A stretch of 64,000 nucleotides of DNA, taken from contig CAWHMO010000010.1 in the NCBI GenBank assembly GCA_963830565.1, positions 186,001-250,000 on the forward strand, read 5' to 3'. Positions 1 to 7,876 of the stretch are shown piece after piece (position 1 is the first letter of the stretch; each line of letters opens with the position of its first letter). Origin of the DNA: DATFDN01 sp963830565. GTDB taxonomy: Bacteria; Pseudomonadota; Alphaproteobacteria; Acetobacterales; Acetobacteraceae. A model generated the notes under the pieces. That model made no database searches. It was not told where the DNA came from and worked only from the letters and a program-made list of their open reading frames with translations. The translations under genes were made by a program, and so were the position numbers.

Positions 1-13
1 CGTCCACATCCAT
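1..13 (-). CDS. 5' end of an unidentified gene leaving the window
   Basis: Read on the minus strand, an ATG at position 13 is preceded at good spacing by AGGAGG (about 21-26). Only four codons (M-D-V-D) lie inside the window, so the product cannot be named. The ideal ribosome binding site is the only support. Confidence 0.4.
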
Positions 14-117
14 TGGCCGATCCTCCTGGCGCACTCCGATGAATCGCCAGCACCGCGACACCGTCAAGAGTCACCCGCGCGATCTGCTCGGTGCGAGACC
101 GGTCAATGCCGCGCCCC

Positions 118-1632
118 TCAGCCGGTCAGCAGCGAGTGATGGCTCTGCAGGTCGGCGAGCCCGTAACTGACTCCGTTCAGCGTGGCGATGCCGGTGCCGG
201 CGCCGCTACCCCCGGGCGTGATGGACAATGTCGTGTTGCCGCCGCTGTCGGTCACCTTCAGGTAGTTGCCGAGCGTCGATGCCTTGTGGTTCCAGCTCGT
301 CGCCGCTAGCGCCGCGCGCAGGTCGAGAATATCGCTGTTTGTCTCGCCGAAGCCGGTGATCGCGTCGAATCCCTGGCTTGCCTTCGGCAGCACGAAGGTG
401 TCGCCGCCGCTGCCGCCGGTGATGGTGTTATTTCCGGCGTCGGCGTCGATGTGGTTGCCCGATCCGCCAACCGTGATGGTGTCGTTGCCGGCGCCGGTGG
501 TGATGAAGGCCATGCCCTGCGTGCCGCTGATCATGTCGGTGCCGGTGCCGAGCGCGATCACGTCGTGCGAGCCGCCGATCCGCACGGTGTCGTTGCCGTC
601 GCCCAGCTTGACCGCCGTGTAGCCGTCCGGTGCGCCGGTGATCGTGGTGTTGCCGGTGCCGCCGGTCACCGCGTTGAACCCGCCGCCCAGGGTGACGGTG
701 GCGTTGCCGTTGCCGAGCACCACCACCGCGCCGCCATCGCCGGCATTGATGACGTCGTTGCCGCCCTCGCCGAAAATCGCGTTGGCGGTGCCATACGCGG
801 TGATCTGGTCCGCGCCCGGCGTGCCCTTGATCACCGCGTGCCCGTTTGGCGGGCCGTTGATGACGTTGAGCACGGGCGTGATCACCACCGAGCCGTTGCC
901 GCTGTTCTCGCCGGCGATCCGCACGAAATCCGCGTTGCCTGGGGTGCCGCCGTCCAACGAGCCGCCGCCGCCGCCATTCCCGCCCTGGCCGGGCGCACCA
1001 CCGCCACCGCCGCCGGAGTAACCTCCGCCACCGCCACCGCCGTTGCTGCCGCCACCGCCGCCGCCCCCGAAGCCTCCATTGCCTCCATTGCCGTTATTAC
1101 CGCCGCCGCCGCCCAGGCCGTTCGCGAAAGAGGCGCCGCCGCCGCCGCCGCTGGAGGCGTTGCCCCCGTTGTCGGAGAAACCGCCGCCGCCCCCACCGCC
1201 GTAGTTGCCGCCGGCCAGCCCTCCGCTCCCGCCGGTGCCGCCAGCGCCTCCGTTCGCGCCTGCACCTCCCGCTGTCCCGGCCTGTCCGGGGGCGCTCGTA
1301 TAGCCGATATCGCCACCGCCGCCGCCGGCGGCGATCACCAGGGGCGCGGGCGTGCCGCCCTGCAGGACCACAAAGCTGCCGCCGCCACCCCCGCCGCCGC
1401 CGAAGCCGGTGGTTCCTCCCTCGCCGCCCACGGCGACGGTAAGCTTCTGGCCCGCGGTGAGCTGGAAATCGCCGCCGATTTCGGCCCCTTGGCCGCCCGG
1501 AACAGGCCCGGCGCTGCTCGCGGTGTCTGGACCGCCCTGCGCGCCGTAGGCCACGATGTCGTAAATGCCGGTAGCCGGCACCGTGTAGGTGACGATGCTG
1601 CCGGTGTTGCTGAAGGTGGTCGAGCCAGACAT
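118..1632 (-). CDS. glycine-rich RTX-like secreted protein (probable type I secretion substrate)
   Basis: A 504-residue protein. Residues about 1-45 form a short beta-rich start typical of bacterial glycine-rich proteins (MSGSTTFSNTGSIVTYTVPA). Residues about 50-240 are dominated by long glycine runs (GGGGGG) with few other residues. Residues about 265-415 carry degenerate nonapeptide-like repeats of the GxGxDx type (GEGGNDVI, GAGNDTI, GGSGGDTF) as in haemolysin-type calcium-binding proteins. The C-terminus (ITGFGETNSDILDLRAAL and after) resembles the tail of type I secretion targets. There is no N-terminal signal peptide, which fits an ABC exporter route. It diverges from the AraC-type regulator at 1938, a possible controller. 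An exact function, such as adhesin or matrix protein, is not visible. The low-complexity DNA creates many spurious reading frames on the other strand. Confidence 0.8.
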   Translation of the reverse strand: MSGSTTFSNTGSIVTYTVPATGIYDIVAYGAQGGPDTASSAGPVPGGQGAEIGGDFQLTAGQKLTVAVGGEGGTTGFGGGGGGGGSFVVLQGGTPAPLVIAAGGGGGDIGYTSAPGQAGTAGGAGANGGAGGTGGSGGLAGGNYGGGGGGGFSDNGGNASSGGGGGASFANGLGGGGGNNGNGGNGGFGGGGGGGSNGGGGGGGYSGGGGGGAPGQGGNGGGGGSLDGGTPGNADFVRIAGENSGNGSVVITPVLNVINGPPNGHAVIKGTPGADQITAYGTANAIFGEGGNDVINAGDGGAVVVLGNGNATVTLGGGFNAVTGGTGNTTITGAPDGYTAVKLGDGNDTVRIGGSHDVIALGTGTDMISGTQGMAFITTGAGNDTITVGGSGNHIDADAGNNTITGGSGGDTFVLPKASQGFDAITGFGETNSDILDLRAALAATSWNHKASTLGNYLKVTDSGGNTTLSITPGGSGAGTGIATLNGVSYGLADLQSHHSLLTG

Positions 1633-1837
1633 GGCGTTCTCCCCGGAGTGGTGTGGGAGCCCGTCGCCCGACGGTCAGAATCCGCCATGCCCGGAAAATC
1701 CTGTTCCGGCCCCTTCCCGCGGATTGCTGCCGAAACTGTCCGGGCGGTGCTTCTCGCGGGCCACGGTTCCCTGTCCGGAAGCATGAGACGCGCGCTCGCG
1801 CGAGCGCAACGGCGGCGTGCAATCCGGTCAATTTTAC

Positions 1838-1877
1838 GTCGCGATCTGTCCAGTTCTGTCGCGATCTGTCCTATAAT
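1838..1877 (+). promoter_or_regulatory. direct-repeat operator and -10 element upstream of the AraC-type gene
   Basis: Two exact copies of GTCGCGATCTGTCC start at 1838 and 1858, a 20-base period or about two helical turns. The second copy runs straight into TATAAT (1872-1877), a perfect -10 hexamer. No good -35 hexamer lies 17 bases upstream, so the repeat takes the place where an activator would contact polymerase. AraC-family activators commonly bind such two-site direct repeats. Binding by the product of the adjacent gene is inference. Confidence 0.5.
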
Positions 1878-1937
1878 GGCGGCGTCTGCTTGGGCCGGCG
1901 CAACCGGAGCCGCGGGGCAGTATCGGGGAGGCAGGAG

Positions 1938-3059
1938 TTGACCATCCCGCCGTCGCCGCCGCCGAGCGGCTTTGTCGTCGTGAACGTCTCTGACCCGGCC
2001 GAGATGGACGAGCAGTCGCGCATCTCCCGGCGCCTGCCGGGGGGCCACAACATGCACACCTACACGCTGCGCGACCCGGTCCTCCGCCGCTCCGGCACAG
2101 GCCGACTGCTCGCCCTGCACATGGGCGATCCTCGACTGCTCTGTCACGTGGCGGAGCGGTTCGGGAGGGAGGTCGGGATCGTCGAGCCCGGCTACCCCGC
2201 CTACTGCTTCACCCTGGTCCGCGCGGGCCGGGTGATGTTGTCCACCCCGGACACGAGAGGGACGACGGAGGCGGGACCAGGGCAGGGCGTCATTCAAGGT
2301 GGTCGGCCTGGCACGCGGTTGCTGACCACGGACGGTACGAAACGGACGAACTTCTGGATCGCGACAGCGCGGTTCGAGTCCGCCCTTGAGGCGTGCCTCG
2401 GCGAGCGGCTTCGCGCTCCGCTGGTCTTCGCGCCCGGGCTCGACTGGGCGAGCGGTGCCGGCGCCGGGCTGCGCCGTCTCGTGCTCCATCTCGCCGAGGA
2501 GCTGCGGCGGCCCGGCGGGCTCGCCACGAACGGCCCGGCACTCGCCGCCTTCACCGACCTGTTCGCGCACACGGCGCTGCGGGGCGTTCCGCACAACTAT
2601 GCCGAGCGTCTCGCGCGACAGCGCGACGGCGCGGCGCCGGCTTGCGTCCGTCGCGCCGAGACCTGGTTCCGCGACCACGCGGAACAGGCCGTCCTCATGG
2701 AGGATGCCGCCGTCGCCGCACGCTGCAGCGTGCGGGCGCTGCAGCGCGCCTTCCGCCGGTTCCGTGACACATCGCCCCACGCCGCCCTGGAGCGCGTGCG
2801 ATTGGGGCTGGCGCGGGCGGCGCTGGCGCACGATGAGGGCACGGTGGCGTCCGTCGCTCGGCGCTACGGCTTCACCAACGCCGGCCGCTTCGGCGTGGCC
2901 TACGCAAGCCGATTTCGGCGAGAGCCCGTCCGAGACGCGGCGCCGGTCGGCAGCAACACGGCCCGACAGTGCCGCGTGACCGGCCCGCGCATGATCGGGT
3001 CCAAGCAGGACGTGTGCGAGCGTGTGAGGCCTTTCCCGCCTGCACCCCGAATTGCTTGA
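1938..3059 (+). CDS. AraC-family transcriptional regulator
   Basis: The C-terminal part, about residues 240-345 from the chosen start, is a two-helix-turn-helix AraC/XylS DNA-binding domain. The first helix-turn-helix is around AAVAARCSVRALQRAFRRF and the second around ASVARRYGFTNAGRFGVAY, followed by the usual F/Y..RFRR end. The N-terminal half resembles the sensing domain of AraC_binding_2-type regulators but has no recognisable ligand pocket. The start is uncertain: TTG at 1938 has AGGAG almost touching it, GTG at 1980 and ATG at 2004 are alternatives. It diverges from the glycine-rich protein gene and lies just downstream of a repeated operator-like motif. The final 50 residues or so after the DNA-binding domain look unconserved, perhaps an extension after loss of the original stop. 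Confidence 0.8.
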   Translation: MTIPPSPPPSGFVVVNVSDPAEMDEQSRISRRLPGGHNMHTYTLRDPVLRRSGTGRLLALHMGDPRLLCHVAERFGREVGIVEPGYPAYCFTLVRAGRVMLSTPDTRGTTEAGPGQGVIQGGRPGTRLLTTDGTKRTNFWIATARFESALEACLGERLRAPLVFAPGLDWASGAGAGLRRLVLHLAEELRRPGGLATNGPALAAFTDLFAHTALRGVPHNYAERLARQRDGAAPACVRRAETWFRDHAEQAVLMEDAAVAARCSVRALQRAFRRFRDTSPHAALERVRLGLARAALAHDEGTVASVARRYGFTNAGRFGVAYASRFRREPVRDAAPVGSNTARQCRVTGPRMIGSKQDVCERVRPFPPAPRIA

Positions 3060-3319
3060 CTGCGCGGAGGCTCGATCCCGATTGGGCCAACGGTTCCGAG
3101 GAGTGAGTGGCTGCCAGGGAGTGCGGCCAAGCCTGACACACTATAGCGATTAGCGTAACGCCCCGTTCGCTTCGCTCGCTGTAAAGCACTGCCGAACGTC
3201 GTGAAGGTCTCGACCAATCCCTCGATCATGGCGCGCCGCTCAACCGGGGCGCCTCCTGCCGAGCGAGGGAAGTCGCGCGGGGCTTGAATCCGGCAGCCCG
3301 GCCTTGCGCAGCGCCTCGA

Positions 3320-3415
3320 ACTATCGTCGGTAACGGTCACCCCCGGCCAGACCGCTGCCATGATCTCATCGCGGTCGATCAGCCGACCGGCGTTCTCGAC
3401 CAGCTGGCGCAGCAG
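3320..3415 (-). pseudogene. remnant of a winged-helix (Trans_reg_C) regulator
   Basis: One minus-strand frame reads LLRQLVENAGRLIDRDEI and then MAAVWPGVTVTDDS. This is the recognition-helix region of OmpR/CadC-type winged-helix domains (compare L..LVEN.GRLVSR.EL...VWPG..VTDDSL). After TDDS the frame continues into unrelated sequence, and no start, upstream half or effector domain is present. It is therefore an isolated fragment of about 32 codons. Confidence 0.55.
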
Positions 3416-3524
3416 CGCGGGAGTCCGGTAGATCCGTCGAGTACCCTAGCGTTGCCGTCAAGGTCGCCCCAGCCGTACTGAGCAGGGGGCGCGCGACCTT
3501 GACGGCCGCTCAGCCTCCCTGCCG

Positions 3525-3910
3525 AACCGGTGACGACGGGCCGCCCCGACGCACAAGTGAAGCCGAGTGCTGTGCCGATCACATCGCCGAGCTCATCAAG
3601 CGCCGCGAAGCAGGCAGTCTCTTCCAGGTCCAAATCGTTCCGTCTCTTCTAGGTCCAAATCGTTGAAGTGCTGCTGGATTGCCCCGTCGCCCGAGTTGCC
3701 GCCGAGGTGGGTGCGCCGATCCTCCTGCGGCGAGCCAACGACGTGTGTCGCCAGCGCGGCGCGATCGCCCTGCCCGAGACGGCGGATCAGGAACCAAGTC
3801 GGCGGGAAGGCGCGCGACGGCGCGACGCCCGCGTCTGATGTCACTGAGGGGCAAGCGCTGGTCACGTCGGCAACGAGCGGTGCAAGGCGGGACATCGGTT
3901 GTAGCTTCAT
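3525..3910 (-). pseudogene. GNAT-family N-acetyltransferase remnant broken by a 25-bp tandem duplication
   Basis: From an ATG at 3910, preceded by GGAGAAAG, the minus strand reads MKLQPMS and then LIRRLGQGDRAALATHV followed by QEDRRTHLGGN. This matches a GNAT subfamily with the pattern RRL.P.DR.ALA.H..., PEDRR.RFGG and then a D.E...F segment. The frame breaks at a 25-base tandem duplication (3617-3666). Removing one copy restores a continuous reading, ...NDLDLEETACFAALDELGDV and then IGTALGFTCASGRPV. After that the acetyl-CoA-binding half is missing. The downstream limit is approximate. Gene identity is inference from the motif pattern. Confidence 0.5.
3617..3666. repeat. 25-bp tandem duplication
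   Basis: Two adjacent 25-base units, 3617-3641 and 3642-3666, both begin GTCTCTTC and share AGGTCCAAATCGTT. They differ at three positions. The unit length is not a multiple of three, so the second copy shifts the reading frame of the GNAT remnant on the minus strand. Confidence 0.85.
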
Positions 3911-4099
3911 GGTGGCTTTCTCCCCTGTCGCAGGGCGACGCTCCAAAGCGCCGGCCTGACGCCAGGGAGCAGACACCGTGGAGGCCGTTCATGTCCTGGA
4001 AGGTGGCGGGAGGGCGGCACGAAGCTTCACCGAAACCGGGACGAAGCCGGCATACCATCCCGGAAGTCTCGCCGATCGCGGACGACCGGTTCGCCGATG

Positions 4100-4237
4100 G
4101 TGTCCGTGCTGAAGACAAGTGGCACTTGGGCGAAGTCGGAGCGATGATGCCGGCGCGATGCGCAGGCCGCCTAGCGCCTGCTGCGCAAGCTGCTGAAGAG
4201 GCAGATGCGGCCACCGCGGGTCATGATCACCGATAGG
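4100..4237 (+). pseudogene. IS6-family transposase remnant
   Basis: The plus strand reads RAEDKWHLGEVG, matching the first catalytic-aspartate region of IS6/IS26-type transposases (RP.D.WH.DE). A frame change follows, then RRDAQAA, a stop, and RLLRKLLKRQMRPPRVMITD, matching AA.RF.RKLLK....PRV.ITDK near the second aspartate. The segment normally between them (the region around WLWRAVDQDG) is absent, so there is an internal deletion of about 25 codons in addition to the stop. The N- and C-terminal parts and terminal repeats are not visible. It marks old insertion-sequence activity in this gene-poor stretch. Confidence 0.6.
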
Positions 4238-4420
4238 CGGGTTCCCGGCCCATCCCCTCGATCTGGCCATGGGCGGCGCGGGTCAGCGCGTTCGTGCCGT
4301 CGATCTCGAACGGCGCGAACTTGGAGACCCGGCGTTCAGGGAAAGTACAGCGTCCGGCATCAGGCCGCCGCCGTCGACGTTGCCCGAGTGACCCGTTGTG
4401 CCCGGGCCATGACCACCAAT
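4238..4420. other. no gene recognised
   Basis: This 180-base tail of the 3.06-4.42 kb stretch lies between the IS6 remnant and the CBS-BON gene. A minus-strand frame reading SKFAPFEIDGTNALTRAAHG looks protein-like but has no family assignment or start. No promoter or terminator is evident. Confidence 0.4.
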
Positions 4421-5149
4421 TCAGTCTTCAGGCGCTCGGGGTGCGTCGTCGGGCCCGTAGATGAGCATCCCAGTGTTCGGTTCAATGCAGATGACCCGGT
4501 TCTCGATCTTCTTCACGCCAGGTACATTCTCCGCCAGCACCCGCATGGCGTCGCGCTCGCGCACGTCGAACACGCAACCGTCCAGCAGCACGGCCCCGTT
4601 CTCCACGGCGACGGTGACGCCGCGTGGGTGCGCCCAGGGCTGGCGCCGTAGTTCGCCGCGGATGCGCTCGGCGATCGCGGCATCATCGGGTGTTTCCGAG
4701 GAGGCGAACAGGGCATCGGCCAGCACGCGCACAAGGTCGGCCCGGCTGACAATGCCGACGACCTTCCCGCCCCGCAGCACCGGCACCCGCTTGATCCGCT
4801 TGCGCTGCATCAGCAGCACCACCTCCTTCAGCGAGGCATCCTCCTCGACCGTGACCACGTCGGGCGTCATGACCTCGCCAACTCGGCGGCCGTGCGTCTG
4901 GATATAATGCTCGGCAAGCCGGCCCGGCATCATCAGGCTGGCGAACCAGCCCGGCGCGGCGCCCTCGGTGCCCGTTTCGACCCGGCGCAGCAGGTCGCCC
5001 TCGGTCAGCATTCCGGCCGCCCGGCCCTGGGCGTCGATCACGGGCATGCCGCTCACCTTGGCATCGATCATCAACCGGACGGCCTGGGCCAGCGGCGCCT
5101 CGGGCCTTATGGCGATGACGGTCCTGGACATGATCTCGGCGGCGTTCAC
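4421..5149 (-). CDS. CBS-domain protein with C-terminal BON domain
   Basis: A 242-residue soluble protein with a tandem CBS pair followed by a BON domain. CBS1 is about residues 1-60 (AAEIMSRTVIAIRPEAPLAQ, then GMPVIDAQGRAAGMLTEGDL). CBS2 is about 88-147 (VGEVMTPDVVTVEEDASLKE, then KRVPVLRGGKVVGIVSRADL). The BON domain, about 155-225, has the family pattern V.NG.V.L.G.V....R...... A CBS pair usually binds adenine nucleotides and BON domains bind membranes or phospholipids, so a nucleotide-sensing regulatory role is expected. It stands alone with decayed sequence downstream and a long gene-free stretch upstream. The ATG at 5149 has AGGAGGGGC just upstream. Confidence 0.9.
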   Translation of the reverse strand: MNAAEIMSRTVIAIRPEAPLAQAVRLMIDAKVSGMPVIDAQGRAAGMLTEGDLLRRVETGTEGAAPGWFASLMMPGRLAEHYIQTHGRRVGEVMTPDVVTVEEDASLKEVVLLMQRKRIKRVPVLRGGKVVGIVSRADLVRVLADALFASSETPDDAAIAERIRGELRRQPWAHPRGVTVAVENGAVLLDGCVFDVRERDAMRVLAENVPGVKKIENRVICIEPNTGMLIYGPDDAPRAPED

Positions 5150-5746
5150 AGTGCCCCTCCTGGGTTGCCACTCGCGATCCGTATCACGGCGCCAGCGGGA
5201 CGACGTTGATCGAGATCAACGCCGCACCGGCATCGAGGGCCGCTGCGGGACGGCCGGCTCCATGGATGACATCGCGGCCACCCTCGCCCGCGCCAAGCAC
5301 CGGCTCGGCCACGTGGATCACGGCGCGTAAGCCGGGGTGGAGGGCCCGATCGAGGGTTATCCCCAGAAAAGGGGGTAAGTTCGTGGGTAAACCCGTGGAC
5401 GGTCGTGCCTCGAACCGTTCACGGCAGGCAGGCGCTTGGGGCTGAACCGGCATCCGGGTTGGGATTCGCCGCCGGCGTGCCGGTGCTCGAGAGCCTGGGA
5501 CAGCGCCGCGCCGGCCTCTGCCATTTCCGTGCGATGCCCTCCTGCCCTTTCGATGGGCCGGCGGACACCGGCGGTGATCCGCCATGATCCCCAATCGGCT
5601 GGTGATGATGCCCGCGATTGTGATCGGCGAGGTCCATGCAGCCGCCGCGCGGCTCCGGTTCTGAGTCGTTTTACGGTACAGGCGATGGCCTGCTGCACCG
5701 CTGACCGCATCAGTCAATCATTTCGGCGTGGGGAGTTGTGACACAG
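5150..5746. other. about 600-bp stretch without a confident gene
   Basis: The divergent region between the CBS-BON gene and oxdC must hold both promoters, although no clear -35/-10 pair stands out. A minus-strand open frame (5184-5717) reads HPGLRAVIHVAEPVLG and later DAGAALISINVVPLAP near its end. It has no recognised family and no good ribosome binding site. GGGAG at 5731 suits the oxdC start at 5747. Confidence 0.4.
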
Positions 5747-6884
5747 ATGGCTGAACCGGCACCGCAACCCGTGAGAGATGGCAAGGGCGCGACTGTTCTC
5801 GGGCCTCGCAACGTCGAACTTGATCGGCAGAATCCGGATCTGCTCCGGTCGCCCGACACCGATCACGGCAATATGCCGAATCTTAAATTCCCCTTCGCCC
5901 TGGCGCACAACCGCCTGGAGGAGGGTGGATGGGCCCGGGAGGTGACGCAGCGGGAGCTTCCGGTCGCCACCACGCTTGCCGGCGTGAACATGCGCCTCAC
6001 GCCTGGAGGCGTGCGGGAACTGCACTGGCACAAGCAGGCCGAGTGGGCCTACATGCTCGCGGGCCGGGCGCGGATCACCGCCGTGGACGAGGACGGGCGC
6101 AACTTCGTCGACGATATCGACGTGGGCGATCTCTGGTACTTCCCACCGGGGATACCGCATTCGATCCAGGGCCTGGAGCAAGGCTGCGAGTTCCTTCTCG
6201 TGTTCGATGACGGCAATTTCTCCGAGGACAGCACGTTCCTGATCAGCGACTGGTTCGCGCACACGCCGAGGAGCGTGCTGGCGCAGAACTTCGCCGTGGC
6301 ACCGATCGACTTCGCCGACCTGCCGGAGAAGGAACGCTACATCTTCCAAAGCAGCATCCCCGGACCGCTGGAGCGGGACAGAGTGGCCGACCCGCAGGGA
6401 CCGGCACCCAAGACCTTCAGCCACCGTCTGCTGAAGCAGACGCCGTTGCAGACGCCAGGCGGAACGGTGCGCATCGCGGATTCGACAAACTTCCCCATCG
6501 CGACGGCCATCGCCGCGGCGCTGGTCGAGATCGAGCCAGGCGGCCTGCGCGAGATGCACTGGCACCCCAACAACGACGAGTGGCAGTACCTGGATCGAAG
6601 GCAACGGGCGCATGACGGTGTTCGGCGCCGAGGCCAAGGCGCGGACCTTCGATTTCCAGCCGGGCGACGTGGGTTATGTGCCGTTCGCGATGGGCCACTA
6701 CATCCAGAACACGGGCGAAACCACTCTTCGCTTTCTGGAGATGTTCGCGAGCGACCGGTACCGCGACGTGTCGCTGAACCAGTGGATGGCGCTCACCCCG
6801 CCGGAGCTGGTGCGTGACCATCTGCATCTGAACGAGCGCGTGATGCAGGCGCTGCGCAAGCAGAAGCAGCCGGTCATTCGTTGA
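5747..6884 (+). pseudogene. oxdC: oxalate decarboxylase (bicupin), one frameshift
   Basis: The product would convert oxalate to formate and CO2 using Mn(II). Cupin I has the metal motif HWH...E...H (ELHWHKQAEWAY and FPPGIPHSI). Cupin II repeats it (EMHWHPNNDEWQY and VPFAMGHYIQ), so both metal sites are complete. The lid loop reads FSEDSTFLI, keeping the glutamate that marks decarboxylases of the SEN/DST loop type. One extra base near 6593 (CTGGATC where CTGATC would give QYLIEGNGRM) splits the gene: frame one continues to 6817, and the second frame, MTVFGAEAKARTFDFQPGDV, runs to 6884. ATG at 5747 is preferred over GTG at 5738 because GGGAG lies 11 bases upstream. No signal peptide is seen, so cytoplasmic oxalate detoxification is expected. 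The single indel may be a read error. Confidence 0.85.
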
Positions 6885-6944
6885 GAAACCCGCGCATCGT
6901 ACCGTCAGCGCGGTCGCGCCGGCCATGGTGCAGCAGATCCAGGG

Positions 6945-7032
6945 GCCCCGGCCTGGTGGATACGCCGATGACGCGCAACCAGGCGGGCTTTACCGATGCG
7001 CTGAAGGAGGCCACGCCCAACCCCGCAGCTGA
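6945..7032 (+). pseudogene. short-chain dehydrogenase C-terminal fragment
   Basis: One plus-strand frame reads GPGLVDTPMTRNQ then AGFTDALKEATPNP. This is the stretch after the cofactor/active-site lysine in SDR proteins (..V.PG.V.TPM....). Nothing of the Rossmann fold, catalytic Tyr-Lys or C-terminal end is present. It abuts a fragment of an unrelated hydrolase on the other strand. Confidence 0.4.
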
Positions 7033-7158
7033 TGAAGAACCAGTGGCCCCGCGCGATCGTCGCGTCCATGCGCTCAAAGATCGCCTTGATGGGGATGTTG
7101 TCGAGCATGCCCAACCGGGCGATCGCGTCGGGGTGGTCCTTGGCAAACAATGGCGAGC
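6998..7158 (-). pseudogene. alpha/beta hydrolase (haloacetate-dehalogenase-like) fragment
   Basis: The minus strand reads LFAKDHPDAIARLGMLDNIP then IKAIFERMDATIARGHWFFI. In dehalogenase/epoxide-hydrolase-type alpha/beta hydrolases this segment follows the nucleophile (..DHP..V..L...D..P...... ..A..YWHWFF). The nucleophile elbow and the rest of the fold are missing. It lies just downstream of the tetR stop and may be the end of that operon before decay. Confidence 0.4.
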
Positions 7159-7159
7159 C

Positions 7160-7876
7160 TCAGTTCTGGCGGCGCTCTCGACCGACCCGCGGCGCCTTCC
7201 GCGCCTCCGCCGCCGGACGGCGGGGTTGAGCGTCGTTCGCTCCCGGCGCGCCGCGTACGCCCGCCAGGGCGAGGATCAGAGTGGCGAGCTCCTGGCTCGT
7301 CGCCTCCAGCGTCAGCCGCCCCTCCGACCGGTACCAGACATACGCCCAGCTCACCATGCCGCTGATGGCAAGCGCAGCCATCCGCGTATCGTGCAGGTGA
7401 AACTCCCCCGCGGCCACGCCTTCATCCAGGAGGCCAACCAGCTTGCGGTCGAACTCGCGCCGCATGTCGTTGATGCGGCGGAAATCCTTGGGGAGAAGAT
7501 GCTTTTCCTCGCGCGTGAAGATCGCGATGTGTCGCTGGCTTGTCAGGACCGCGGCAACGAAGCGCTGTCCCACCTCGGCGAGAAGCTTGGTCGGCGTACC
7601 CGGTCTCATCAGCACGCCATCCAGCGCATCGAGTGCCGCGGCGATACCGCGCGAGCAGATCTCCGCTAGCAACTCGGCCTTGGAAGCGAAATGCGCATAG
7701 ATGAACGGCTTGGTGACGCTCATCCGTTCGGCGATGGCGTCCAGCGACGTGTTTTCATAGCCCCGCTCATAGAACAGTTCCGCCGCGACGCTGATAGTTC
7801 TTTCGCGCTTTAGATGCGCGACCTCGTCCCTGATTCCCATTGCTCGAGCGGCGCTCGCCGATACCATGTCAGCCAA
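7160..7876 (-). CDS. TetR/AcrR-family transcriptional regulator
   Basis: A 238-residue protein. The TetR helix-turn-helix is about residues 25-70 (ISVAAELFYERGYENTSLDA, then MSVTKPFIYAHFASKAELL). The C-terminal ligand domain is of the type found in regulators of fatty-acid or acyl-CoA genes (DFRRINDMRREFDRKLVGLL). Its start overlaps the end of the OB-fold gene by 8 bases, making it the last gene of the CoA-catabolism operon running from 14221 down to 7160. Repression of that operon with an acyl-CoA or aromatic-CoA effector is inference. The tail of about 30 residues is rich in Arg, Ala and Pro and probably disordered. Confidence 0.9.
   Translation of the reverse strand: MADMVSASAARAMGIRDEVAHLKRERTISVAAELFYERGYENTSLDAIAERMSVTKPFIYAHFASKAELLAEICSRGIAAALDALDGVLMRPGTPTKLLAEVGQRFVAAVLTSQRHIAIFTREEKHLLPKDFRRINDMRREFDRKLVGLLDEGVAAGEFHLHDTRMAALAISGMVSWAYVWYRSEGRLTLEATSQELATLILALAGVRGAPGANDAQPRRPAAEARKAPRVGRERRQN

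Noticed and set aside
1000..1240. Repeated CCGCCGCCG blocks that could suggest a repeat array
   Set aside because: They are codons of poly-glycine on the minus strand, irregular in spacing, and not a CRISPR or satellite array.
451..1941. A 496-codon plus-strand open frame opposite the glycine-rich gene
   Set aside because: It is rich in Ala/Arg/Val from the complement of Gly codons, has no family motif and no ribosome binding site. The minus-strand protein explains the DNA.
1335..2831. A 498-codon minus-strand open frame crossing the AraC gene
   Set aside because: It spans two genes and their promoter, with Arg/Ala/Pro-rich composition. It is a high-GC shadow frame.
5184..5717. A 177-codon minus-strand frame in the gap before oxdC
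   Set aside because: No family resemblance and no ribosome binding site. The C-terminal 50 residues look somewhat protein-like, but that is not enough to call a gene.
5714..6637. A 307-codon minus-strand open frame opposite oxdC
   Set aside because: The plus strand has clear cupin metal motifs in both domains; the opposite frame has none.
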